From the IMG/VR virus record IMGVR_UViG_3300017605_001532, positions 1-37,767 of that record: DNA of 37,767 nt, one strand, 5' to 3'. Numbering within the stretch: the first letter of the stretch is position 1; the number at the start of each line of letters is the position of its first letter. The stretch comes from a virus. The translations under genes and the position numbers were made by a program. The notes under the pieces are model-generated. The model did not search any database. It was given only the letters and a program-made list of their open reading frames with translations, and was not told where the DNA came from. Below are positions 7,331 to 14,000 of this stretch, piece by piece.

Positions 7331-9450
7331 AAACCCTCCTGACGCTCCTGACGCTCCTGACGCTCCTGACGGCCCAGGCCCAGGTCATCATCAACTCGCC
7401 GCCAGGGGTCATTCGCGACAACGGCACTAATGTCGTTATTCCACCGTCGCTATCGTTGGGGGACCTCAGCCAATCCGGGGCGACGACCATGACCGCTTTC
7501 GGGGACAGCCTCACCACGGGCGACGGGGCGACTACCGCGGCCAATCGTTACGCCGATTTAATCGCCGCGGGCAAAGCCTATACGTTGACTAATGCAGCCG
7601 TGAGCGGGACGCAGCTCGCCGACGCCGGCCAGCTCGATGTGATTTACGCGATGCCCGGATTGTATGACCTGAACTACACGCTGCTGACGGGCGTCAACGA
7701 TATGCGAGCCCGTGGCACCAACGCGGCCCCGCTCCAGAATTATGAGGATGCCCTGAGCGCGGCCCTGGCCTGGCTGGCCATCCCGGCAAATCGGCGCACG
7801 GTGGGCAGTAACGGAACGATGGCAGGCACCTGGACCAACACGACGCGGTACGGCTTGCTGACGGGCAAGAGGTCGTACACATCGGGTGACACGATTACTT
7901 TCAGCGCCCGCGGCTCCGTGGTCTACGTCGGCGCGACGCGCCTGACGACAAACGGCGGCTCGTTCACCGTTACGATAGACGGGGTCGCTTACGGTGGTAC
8001 CAACTCCTGCACGGCCGGCGACACGACGCCCACGGGCCGCACTTATTTGCCGTTCCTGGTGCGCATCCCGAACTTGCCGGACATCGTCCATTCGGTAGTC
8101 ATCACGCTCCTCAGCTCGGCCGAGGTGCAAATCGATTGGTGCGGTGGAAACTCAGGAACGGTGCAGCGGACCGGACCAAACGTCTACGTGGGCAACTGTG
8201 TTCGCCTCAACGCGACGGGTTACGCCTCGGGCGCGCCATACAATTTGGGGTCCGACGCCGCCGTATTCGCAATCAACCGGCGCATTCTCTCGGTCTGCAA
8301 ACGCCTGGCCGCCGACGGGCTCAACGTCGCGCACGTGGACGCCAGCGCGATATATGAATCGACGGCAGACATCGCGCTCGATGGCATCCATCCCAACGAC
8401 GCCGGCCACGCTCACATAGCGGCCGCGTTCTTGCGCGAAATGAATTTCATGTCATACCCGCGGGAGCGGCAGAGCGCTCTTTGGCAACGGGGTTACACCC
8501 CGAGCTTTGCCCTGGGCGAGGCGCCCAATACTTTCGCGTTCGACGCGGCCACTGGCGGCATTGGGATGGCCGGCGGGCTTAACATCGGCGGGCAAACGCC
8601 TCCAGCGGCCGGTTTTCTCACGATGCAAAACCGGGCGGACATCGGTGGGGGCATTCAGGTTCTCGGCGCGATCGCCTCTCCGGTCGGCTCGGGCTCACTT
8701 GAGCTCGAATACAACAATCCGACAGCTTACTTCACGGCCTACAACCGTTCGGGCGCGGCTTGGAAACCAATCATCATCCGCGGCTCGGACATTACCTTTC
8801 AAAACAGCGGCACAACGGCGATGACGCTAATCGGCGGTGCGGTAAATATTCCGGGCACATTTCAACTCGGCCTGGACTCGGCGACCGCGACGGCTGTCCA
8901 GGTCAAGGGGCCGGCCGGCGTCGGCACGGACAAGGTGGGCGGCGACCTGGTCGCGGGCGCGGGGATTGGTACCGGGACCGGCCGAGGCGGGGCGCTCATT
9001 GGGAAAACATCTTTGTCGACAACTACCGGCTCGTCCGCGCAGAGCCAGTCGGTCCGCTACTATTACAGCGGCAAAGGAGTTGACCTGGTCGAATCCAGCG
9101 CGACGACCATCGCCAGCATCGCCGTCGGCACCGGCAAATATACCGCCGCGCAATTCTGGTGCACCGTCCATGCCGATAACGGCGTGGACTATCAGGCCTT
9201 CAGCGCCCGCGTCGCATTCAACGCGGTGAACAAAGCTGGCACGGTAACGGTGGGCACCATCACGCAAACCGACACGGTTATTGCGACGAGCTCGGGAACT
9301 TTGACGGTCACTTACACGGCCGTCGCCAACGGCGCGAATGTTGATCTCAAAGCCAACGCGGCCAGCTCGCTCACGCAAACCACGCTGCGCAGCAAGTGGG
9401 CAGTTACCGCTCTGAACTCCGACGACCTGGGAACGGTCACGCCGCAATGA
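7327..9450 (+). CDS. Exported SGNH/GDSL-hydrolase tail fibre
   Basis: Start is ATG 7327, in an ATGA overlap; the in-frame ATG at 7306 is less likely. The protein has 707 aa. Residues 1-19 are a signal peptide with four Leu-Leu-Thr units. An SGNH hydrolase follows: block I FGDSLTTG (S61), block II Gly in AVSG (G94), block III GVND (N124), block V DGIHPND (D352, H355), a complete Ser-Asp-His set. The stretch at about 165-280 between blocks III and V looks like an inserted beta-sandwich or carbohydrate-binding domain. From 390 on the protein is Gly/Ser/Thr-rich and fibre-like. It probably deacylates a surface polysaccharide (esterase activity on O-acetyl groups is typical for the fold). A Sec signal on a phage fibre is unusual. 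Confidence 0.8.
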   Translation: MKTLLTLLTLLTLLTAQAQVIINSPPGVIRDNGTNVVIPPSLSLGDLSQSGATTMTAFGDSLTTGDGATTAANRYADLIAAGKAYTLTNAAVSGTQLADAGQLDVIYAMPGLYDLNYTLLTGVNDMRARGTNAAPLQNYEDALSAALAWLAIPANRRTVGSNGTMAGTWTNTTRYGLLTGKRSYTSGDTITFSARGSVVYVGATRLTTNGGSFTVTIDGVAYGGTNSCTAGDTTPTGRTYLPFLVRIPNLPDIVHSVVITLLSSAEVQIDWCGGNSGTVQRTGPNVYVGNCVRLNATGYASGAPYNLGSDAAVFAINRRILSVCKRLAADGLNVAHVDASAIYESTADIALDGIHPNDAGHAHIAAAFLREMNFMSYPRERQSALWQRGYTPSFALGEAPNTFAFDAATGGIGMAGGLNIGGQTPPAAGFLTMQNRADIGGGIQVLGAIASPVGSGSLELEYNNPTAYFTAYNRSGAAWKPIIIRGSDITFQNSGTTAMTLIGGAVNIPGTFQLGLDSATATAVQVKGPAGVGTDKVGGDLVAGAGIGTGTGRGGALIGKTSLSTTTGSSAQSQSVRYYYSGKGVDLVESSATTIASIAVGTGKYTAAQFWCTVHADNGVDYQAFSARVAFNAVNKAGTVTVGTITQTDTVIATSSGTLTVTYTAVANGANVDLKANAASSLTQTTLRSKWAVTALNSDDLGTVTPQ
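7336..7371 (+). repeat. Four perfect tandem CTCCTGACG units encoding a signal-peptide core
   Basis: The 9-bp unit CTCCTGACG occurs four times without change, in phase with the codons, so it reads Leu-Leu-Thr four times in the signal peptide of the SGNH fibre. The unit shares the ACGCTC word with the palindrome at 5088-5148 and with the signal-peptide codons at 10841 and 11266. In-phase expansion would change the length of the hydrophobic core by three residues per unit. Confidence 0.9.
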
Positions 9451-10844
9451 TAACACTACAATTTAACAGGAGGAAGCAGAGGCAGCAGAGGACAAAGAGG
9501 AATTGTTTCCTCTGCTTGCTCCTGTTGAATTTCTTGGCTCCTGTGTACGCCGCGCAAATCAACCGCATCCCGCCCACAACCAGTTACTCCCGCGGCTTGC
9601 TCACCAACGAAACAGCGGTGGCGAGCAGGGCCTATCTGCAAATCTCCGATGGGCTGGTCTACAATTTTGACCCCAACAGTTTCTACGTGGTCGCGGGCAC
9701 CAATGTTTTCCTTCTTCCCGGCGCGTCGTTGACGAACATGATTCTGGTCGGCAACACGCTCAACCCGCAGCTCGATGTCGGCGCGAGCTCGGGCGTGTTC
9801 AACGTGAACGCCGCGCTCTCGACCGAATTTTCGATGCGCCTGGCGGCCGATGCCACGCTCACATTCACCAACTGGAATGACTGGCACCCCGTCACCGTCA
9901 CGGTGACGAACACAGGAACTTTCTCGCTCACGTATGGCAACACGATGTTTTGGGTACCTAACCAGAACTCGACGCAGGTGACCAATGACTGGGGCGTCGG
10001 CGCGATTAACATCTACCATTTCTACAAGGACACCGGCGGGAACATCGTCGCCAGCGACCCGGAACGAAGGGCGACCGCTGGCTTCACCACGATCAATCCG
10101 ACTGATGGTTACATCCCGGTCCGCACCAACGGCACGACTTTCGTTGACAGCCCTTTCAAGGTGAGCTCGCCGGGTGTCCTGCAGTACAATGGTCAAGCTG
10201 GCTGGCTGGTAAGCTCCGTGAATTACGGCGTGGGGGTCGGTTATCTCAATGGCGCCGGTAATGGCTCGTACAACGTGGGGGTCGGTTATTTGTCTCTGCA
10301 AAACAATACGAGCGGGGCCTATAACGTCGCCATCGGCTCGATGGCGGGCAATCAAATCACCGACGAGCAGAGCAACGTCTACCTCGGCTCAGTGGCCGGC
10401 AGCCTTCTCAAGGGCAGCAAGAACATTGTCGTGGGAGCCGACACCGGGAATGTCAACTGGCGCTATGCGGACAACAGCGTGGTGATCGGTTACGGAAAAT
10501 GGGGTACCACGGGAGTGCTGACAAACTTCTATCATTCCGTGGATATTGGCGGCTGGAATCCGGCAGCCGCGAACACCAACACTCTCAACGGCGTCACCAA
10601 CTCGATTGTGCTTGGCTATGCCGCGCTGACCCACGGGTCAAACACCGCCACCATCGGTGATACGAATATCACGGTGCTCTATGTCGGTGCCGGCCGCATC
10701 GGCTGGTTCCAGGGCGCCGGCTCGCCCGAGACCGTCGTTGTCGCTGACATCGGCTCGTTCTATTCGCGCAAGGACGGCGGCGCAGTGACGAGTTTCTACG
10801 TCAAGGAGAGTGGCACAGGGAACACAGGATGGATTGCAAAATGA
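9447..10844 (+). CDS. Exported tail fibre with GxxN-type beta repeats
   Basis: Start is ATG 9447 in an ATGA overlap; an upstream in-frame ATG (9396) lies inside the SGNH gene. The protein has 465 aa. The signal peptide is unusual: a 19-residue basic region (FNRRKQRQQRTKR) then a hydrophobic core (CFLCLLLLNFLAPVYA) with a likely cut near A35/A36. Nearly all of it is encoded by a palindromic repeat. The middle (about residues 255-320) carries repeats of the form 'YNVGVGY....N.SGAYNVAIGSMAGN', as in trimeric phage fibres and autotransporter head domains. The C-terminus continues the pattern (NSIVLGYAALTHGSNTATIG). A trimeric surface fibre is likely. Confidence 0.7.
   Translation: MITLQFNRRKQRQQRTKRNCFLCLLLLNFLAPVYAAQINRIPPTTSYSRGLLTNETAVASRAYLQISDGLVYNFDPNSFYVVAGTNVFLLPGASLTNMILVGNTLNPQLDVGASSGVFNVNAALSTEFSMRLAADATLTFTNWNDWHPVTVTVTNTGTFSLTYGNTMFWVPNQNSTQVTNDWGVGAINIYHFYKDTGGNIVASDPERRATAGFTTINPTDGYIPVRTNGTTFVDSPFKVSSPGVLQYNGQAGWLVSSVNYGVGVGYLNGAGNGSYNVGVGYLSLQNNTSGAYNVAIGSMAGNQITDEQSNVYLGSVAGSLLKGSKNIVVGADTGNVNWRYADNSVVIGYGKWGTTGVLTNFYHSVDIGGWNPAAANTNTLNGVTNSIVLGYAALTHGSNTATIGDTNITVLYVGAGRIGWFQGAGSPETVVVADIGSFYSRKDGGAVTSFYVKESGTGNTGWIAK
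9462..9529 (+). repeat. Palindromic AACAGGAG...CTCCTGTT element, copy 2 (inside coding sequence)
   Basis: The left arm 9462-9502 (TTTAACAGGAGGAAGCAGAG and onward) and the right arm 9506-9529 (ending CTCCTGTTGAA) are complementary. Here the element lies within the fibre gene: the left arm encodes the basic region and the right arm the hydrophobic core of the signal peptide. It is the same family as 5511-5580 and 13927-13990. Confidence 0.85.
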
Positions 10845-11269
10845 AAACGCTCCTCACGCTCTACGCTCTGACGCTCCTGGCGCTCCCGGCCCAGACACCG
10901 CCGCCCGTCACCGTCCCGGTTGTCCTCACCGTGACACTGCCCGTGGCGCCGCCGAGCGTCACCAACGTGACGAATGTTTACCCGGTGACGGTGATGACGA
11001 ACAAGACGTTGCTGACGGTAATTTCCAAACCCGTGGTTGACCCGCTCGTGGGGAGCCGTCTCTTCCTGGTTGCGTACGGGCCAATGACGCTCCTGGCGAC
11101 CAACTTCACCAATGACCGGCTGACGACGCTCTACCTGGCCAACCCGAACCTGTGGCCCATCACCTGGCCGGCCGGCCGCTGGCGCGGAAACAGGACACCC
11201 TCGCCAACGAATGATTTCCCCATCGTGCTGTTTGAATCGATTAACGGAGTGCTGATTGCCACGGAATGA
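10841..11269 (+). CDS. Exported Val/Thr/Pro-rich protein (142 aa)
   Basis: ATG 10841 overlaps the upstream stop (ATGA); an in-frame ATG four codons earlier (10829) is possible. The signal peptide MKTLLTLYALTLLALPAQ is again rich in Leu-Thr and encoded by ACGCTC-type units. The mature protein starts Pro/Val-rich (TPPPVTVPVVLTVTLPVAPP) and then becomes beta-rich. No domain is recognised. It lies between two fibre/spike genes and is coupled to the second by ATGA at 11266-11269, so a spike accessory or chaperone role is possible. Confidence 0.55.
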   Translation: MKTLLTLYALTLLALPAQTPPPVTVPVVLTVTLPVAPPSVTNVTNVYPVTVMTNKTLLTVISKPVVDPLVGSRLFLVAYGPMTLLATNFTNDRLTTLYLANPNLWPITWPAGRWRGNRTPSPTNDFPIVLFESINGVLIATE

Positions 11270-13206
11270 AGACCACGCTCCTAACGCTCCTGACGCTCCT
11301 GACGCTCCTACCAGCGCAAGCCGCCACCTACTACGCTTCGCCCGCGGGAACCGCCATCGGCACCGGCACTTTTGCTTCGCCCTGGGACCTGCAGACTGCC
11401 TTCAACCAGGTCGGGCTCGTCGGCGCCGGGGATACGCTAAACCTCAGAGGAGGAGTTTATACGAACGCGCCGCAAGGGAGTGTCGCGGGATCCCAGGAAG
11501 GCTGGATATTTCGCACGGTGATTGCCGGCACGGCTGGCGGACAGTTGCTCGTCCAATCGTACCCTGGCGAATGGGCGGAAATTGACGGCGGGGCTTTTGG
11601 TGGGGTGGCGTATGTCTATCACGCGTGCGCCCGGCCCACGGTCCTGGTGGGCAATGTCATTCCGGGCACGACTGATGGGCAGTACATAACCTTCAAGAAC
11701 ATCGGTTTCTTTTCGAGCTCGACCGAGGCGCGGTTGAGCGGGAGCAACTCGAGTTTTCCGACCGACATCACGCGGTCGGACGGCCTTTACGTGTTGGCCA
11801 AGGGCGTCAAGGTCATCAATTGCGTTTTCCACAACCTGAGCACGGGCATCGAGGCGTTTGGCGCGACGGCCATCGGCCAGGAGTTCTACGGCAACCTGGT
11901 GTTCAACAGCGGCTGGCAGGGCACCCCCAACACGCATGGGCATAGCATTTACGCGCAGGGCCCCGTAGCAGCCGGCGGCCTGGTGAATATGTTCCAGCGC
12001 AATATATCCAGCTCGCCCTGGGACCGCGGCACGCAGAATTACGGGTCGAGCTCGGCGGAGATTTCCCACTATCGTTGGAGCGAGAATTTGTTCATGGGCA
12101 CCCAGGGCCAGCATGGCGGAGCGCTCATCGGCACCCGCACGGGCGGCGCGGCGGACCGGCTGCAAGACATCGTTTTCACGAACAACTTCGGTTACGGCGC
12201 CGATCTTTCGCTCGACCAATTCCCGGACGAGGGCGCGTACCACGACGCGATCGTGGCCAACAATTATTTTGTGGCGTGCAAGGTCGAGATGAGTAGCTGG
12301 AAAGCGCTCACGTTCACGAACAACACAATCATCGACGCGGTCGACATCGTCTTCGGCAACGTGTCACTGACAACCAACGGCTCGTTTCTGCCGTGGAACT
12401 TTAACCGGAACACTTACGTCTTCGCCGCGGCCGTGGCCAACAATTTCGGCCTCGAAGGCCAGGGCTCATTCCCCATCGCCACCTGGCGGACCAAGACCGG
12501 GTATGACTTGAACTCGACGGTGAGCGGCACGTTGCCAGTGACTAATTACCCCATTGTCCTGAACAACGCCTATGACACCAATCGGGCCACTGTCCTCTTT
12601 TACAACTGGTCCGGCGGAACCAATGCGGCGGTGGACGTGAGCGCGCTGGGCTGGGCCGATGGCGACGCGTGGAATGCGCGCAACGTGCAGGATTATTTTG
12701 GCGATGTCACTACGAACCTCGTCACCGCGCAGATAGTGAACCTCGATATGCGAGCGGCCGCGCACACAGTAGCGGTGCCCTATGGCGCGGCGGTGGCGCT
12801 GGATGCCAAAAGTTTCCCGACCTTCGGTGCGTGGATTTTGACCAGGACCGGCACCGCGGCGTTGCCGCCGCCAGCGACGACCTGGGTGCTTACGGTGGCC
12901 TCGTCCAATCCAGGCAGCGGAGCGAACATCGTGCTGGCGCCGGCCTCCAACGATGGCACGAGCAGCGGGGCGACCTCGATGATGCGCACTTATAATGACG
13001 GCGTGGTGACGAGCCTCACTTCACCGATCGCGTTGCCCAGTGGCAACACCTTCAGCAAATGGCAACGCAACGGGGTGGATTACTCGACCAACGCGGCGTG
13101 CGCGATGACCAACGTCGCGGCGACGACGATGACGGCTTGCTATGCGACGCAAGTGCCGCCGAGTGGCGCTGGCGGGGCGACGACGGGGCGTCGGAGGAGA
13201 CCGTGA
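11266..13206 (+). CDS. Exported right-handed beta-helix spike with C-terminal InlB-like repeat
   Basis: A 646-aa protein. Signal peptide at residues 1-20 with Leu-Leu-Thr repeats, cut near AQA/A. The mature protein opens with TYYASPAGTAIGTGTFASPW, the usual start of pectate-lyase-like parallel beta-helix proteins. It continues with many short Asn/Gly/Val coils (VFTNNFGYGADLS; LTFTNNTIIDAVDIVFGN) to about residue 530. Residues 545-630 (WVLTVASSNPGSGANIVLAP, then FSKWQRNGVDYS) match the divergent InlB-type bacterial repeat common on secreted proteins. The architecture suggests a polysaccharide-binding or -cleaving spike. The InlB-like domain is more typical of bacterial surface proteins than of phage spikes. 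Confidence 0.7.
   Translation: MKTTLLTLLTLLTLLPAQAATYYASPAGTAIGTGTFASPWDLQTAFNQVGLVGAGDTLNLRGGVYTNAPQGSVAGSQEGWIFRTVIAGTAGGQLLVQSYPGEWAEIDGGAFGGVAYVYHACARPTVLVGNVIPGTTDGQYITFKNIGFFSSSTEARLSGSNSSFPTDITRSDGLYVLAKGVKVINCVFHNLSTGIEAFGATAIGQEFYGNLVFNSGWQGTPNTHGHSIYAQGPVAAGGLVNMFQRNISSSPWDRGTQNYGSSSAEISHYRWSENLFMGTQGQHGGALIGTRTGGAADRLQDIVFTNNFGYGADLSLDQFPDEGAYHDAIVANNYFVACKVEMSSWKALTFTNNTIIDAVDIVFGNVSLTTNGSFLPWNFNRNTYVFAAAVANNFGLEGQGSFPIATWRTKTGYDLNSTVSGTLPVTNYPIVLNNAYDTNRATVLFYNWSGGTNAAVDVSALGWADGDAWNARNVQDYFGDVTTNLVTAQIVNLDMRAAAHTVAVPYGAAVALDAKSFPTFGAWILTRTGTAALPPPATTWVLTVASSNPGSGANIVLAPASNDGTSSGATSMMRTYNDGVVTSLTSPIALPSGNTFSKWQRNGVDYSTNAACAMTNVAATTMTACYATQVPPSGAGGATTGRRRRP
11278..11310 (+). repeat. 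Tandem CTCCTNACG units encoding a second signal-peptide core
   Basis: CTCCTAACG, CTCCTGACG, CTCCTGACG and a partial CTCCTA follow each other in phase with the codons and encode Leu-Leu-Thr repeats in the signal peptide of the beta-helix spike. The unit is the same as at 7336-7371, nearly 4 kb away, with one third-base change, which implies copying or a shared source. Confidence 0.85.
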
Positions 13207-13216
13207 AAGCGTATGC

Positions 13217-13627
13217 ATGACAGCCGAAGAACGAACGCTGTGGACCGGCGTCGCCGTATTGGTAAGCGGCCAGATAATCCAACGGTTGGATGCCTGGCGG
13301 GTGGCCAGAAAGACCAAGGACGTCGCAGAGGCGGCCGCCTTAAAGGTTAAGAAGGACCTGGACGAGTCCTCGGCGAATTACTTGCTCAAGCTCGAAGTGA
13401 TCCGCATCGAGGGCAACTCGAAAATGGGCGCCCAGAAAAAGAAAACGTGGGACCTGGCGCTGGCGCTGGCGCACGCCACACGCGACAACGACCACATGGC
13501 CCAGGCCCGCCTGGCCGAAAAGGAATACGTGGACCATCAAGAGGCCCAGCACCTGGCGGATGAACGGGTACGGGTCTACGTCGAGGCACAGAAATTGAAA
13601 ATATTAACGAACGCGGTGAACTTATGA
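13217..13627 (+). CDS. Membrane-anchored coiled-coil protein, inner-spanin/holin-like candidate
   Basis: Start is ATG 13217; the open frame extends upstream to 13142 into the spike gene. The protein has 136 aa. An N-terminal apolar segment (LWTGVAVLVSGQII) is followed by a long charged helix with coiled-coil character (AALKVKKDLDESSANYLLKL; ALAHATRDNDHMAQARLAEK). The next gene, overlapping by ATGA, encodes a small lipoprotein. A membrane-tethered coiled coil beside a lipoprotein is the layout of a two-component spanin, which bridges inner and outer membranes at lysis. The apolar segment is short and I see no endolysin nearby, so this is tentative. Confidence 0.45.
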   Translation: MTAEERTLWTGVAVLVSGQIIQRLDAWRVARKTKDVAEAAALKVKKDLDESSANYLLKLEVIRIEGNSKMGAQKKKTWDLALALAHATRDNDHMAQARLAEKEYVDHQEAQHLADERVRVYVEAQKLKILTNAVNL

Positions 13628-13911
13628 CGAAGAACAAAATCTTAACACTCTGCTGCTGCCTCCTGTTCCTCTCCGGCTGCATGTCGGTCTCCTATACCCG
13701 CACCGAACCCGGCGGCGAGAAGGTGAGCTTCAGCACGTCCTCGATGTGGACCAAGAAACAAATCAAGGACGTGACCTACGGCGCCGGCACCAACGGCCTG
13801 CGCACGTTCCGGCTCCAGGGCTTCACCGAAGACCAGACCGCGGTAGCCATCCAGGCGCTCGTTGCTGCGCTGGCAGCTTACAGCAACCATCCGGCGCCCG
13901 TTGTCCCATGA
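13624..13911 (+). CDS. Small lipoprotein, outer-spanin-like candidate
   Basis: MTKNKILTLCCCLLFLSGC is a lipoprotein signal with lipobox L16-S-G-C19. The 76-residue mature part has a beta-type start (VSYTRTEPGGEKVSFSTSS) and an Ala-rich helix at the end. It is coupled by ATGA to the coiled-coil membrane gene. The hydrophobic core is encoded by DNA identical in style to the right arm of the AACAGGAG/CTCCTGTT repeat (13648-13667). It could be the outer spanin partner, or a surface lipoprotein made in the lysogen. Confidence 0.55.
   Translation: MTKNKILTLCCCLLFLSGCMSVSYTRTEPGGEKVSFSTSSMWTKKQIKDVTYGAGTNGLRTFRLQGFTEDQTAVAIQALVAALAAYSNHPAPVVP
13648..13667 (+). repeat. Half copy of the CTCCTGTT repeat inside a lipoprotein signal
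   Basis: CTCTGCTGCTGCCTCCTGTT matches the right arm of the elements at 5511, 9462 and 13927. No left arm is visible upstream. Read in frame it gives Leu-Cys-Cys-Cys-Leu-Leu-Phe, the hydrophobic core of the lipoprotein signal. Confidence 0.6.
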
Positions 13912-14000
13912 AAGAACCAAATTTGGAACAGGAGATAGCAGAGAACGCAGAGGAATTCTTCCCTCTCTGCTCTCTCTGCTTCCTCCTGTTAAAACTCTGA
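13908..14000 (+). CDS. Repeat-encoded 30-codon open frame
   Basis: This frame starts in an ATGA overlap with the lipoprotein gene (13908-13911) and ends in TGATG shared with the nozzle gene start (14000). It bridges the two genes without a gap and lies almost wholly inside a palindromic repeat. The product is acidic then hydrophobic (PLCSLCFLLLKL). It may be a leader that keeps ribosomes moving into the nozzle gene and not a functional protein. Confidence 0.3.
   Translation: MKEPNLEQEIAENAEEFFPLCSLCFLLLKL
13927..13990 (+). repeat. Palindromic AACAGGAG...CTCCTGTT element, copy 3
   Basis: The left arm at 13927-13955 (AACAGGAGATAGCAGAGAAC and onward) and the right arm at 13959-13990 ending CTCCTGTT form a long inverted repeat around a GAATTC centre. 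It occupies the junction between the lipoprotein and tail-nozzle genes. As RNA it could form a stem of more than 20 pairs with a few bulges. Confidence 0.8.

Noticed and set aside
9396-9446. Upstream ATG for the GxxN-repeat fibre
   Set aside because: It would bury the signal peptide 17 residues inside the protein and lies in the SGNH gene; ATG 9447 has the ATGA coupling used by its neighbours.
7327-10844. Diversity-generating retroelement in the fibre genes
   Set aside because: No reverse transcriptase and no template/variable repeat pair was seen in the window.
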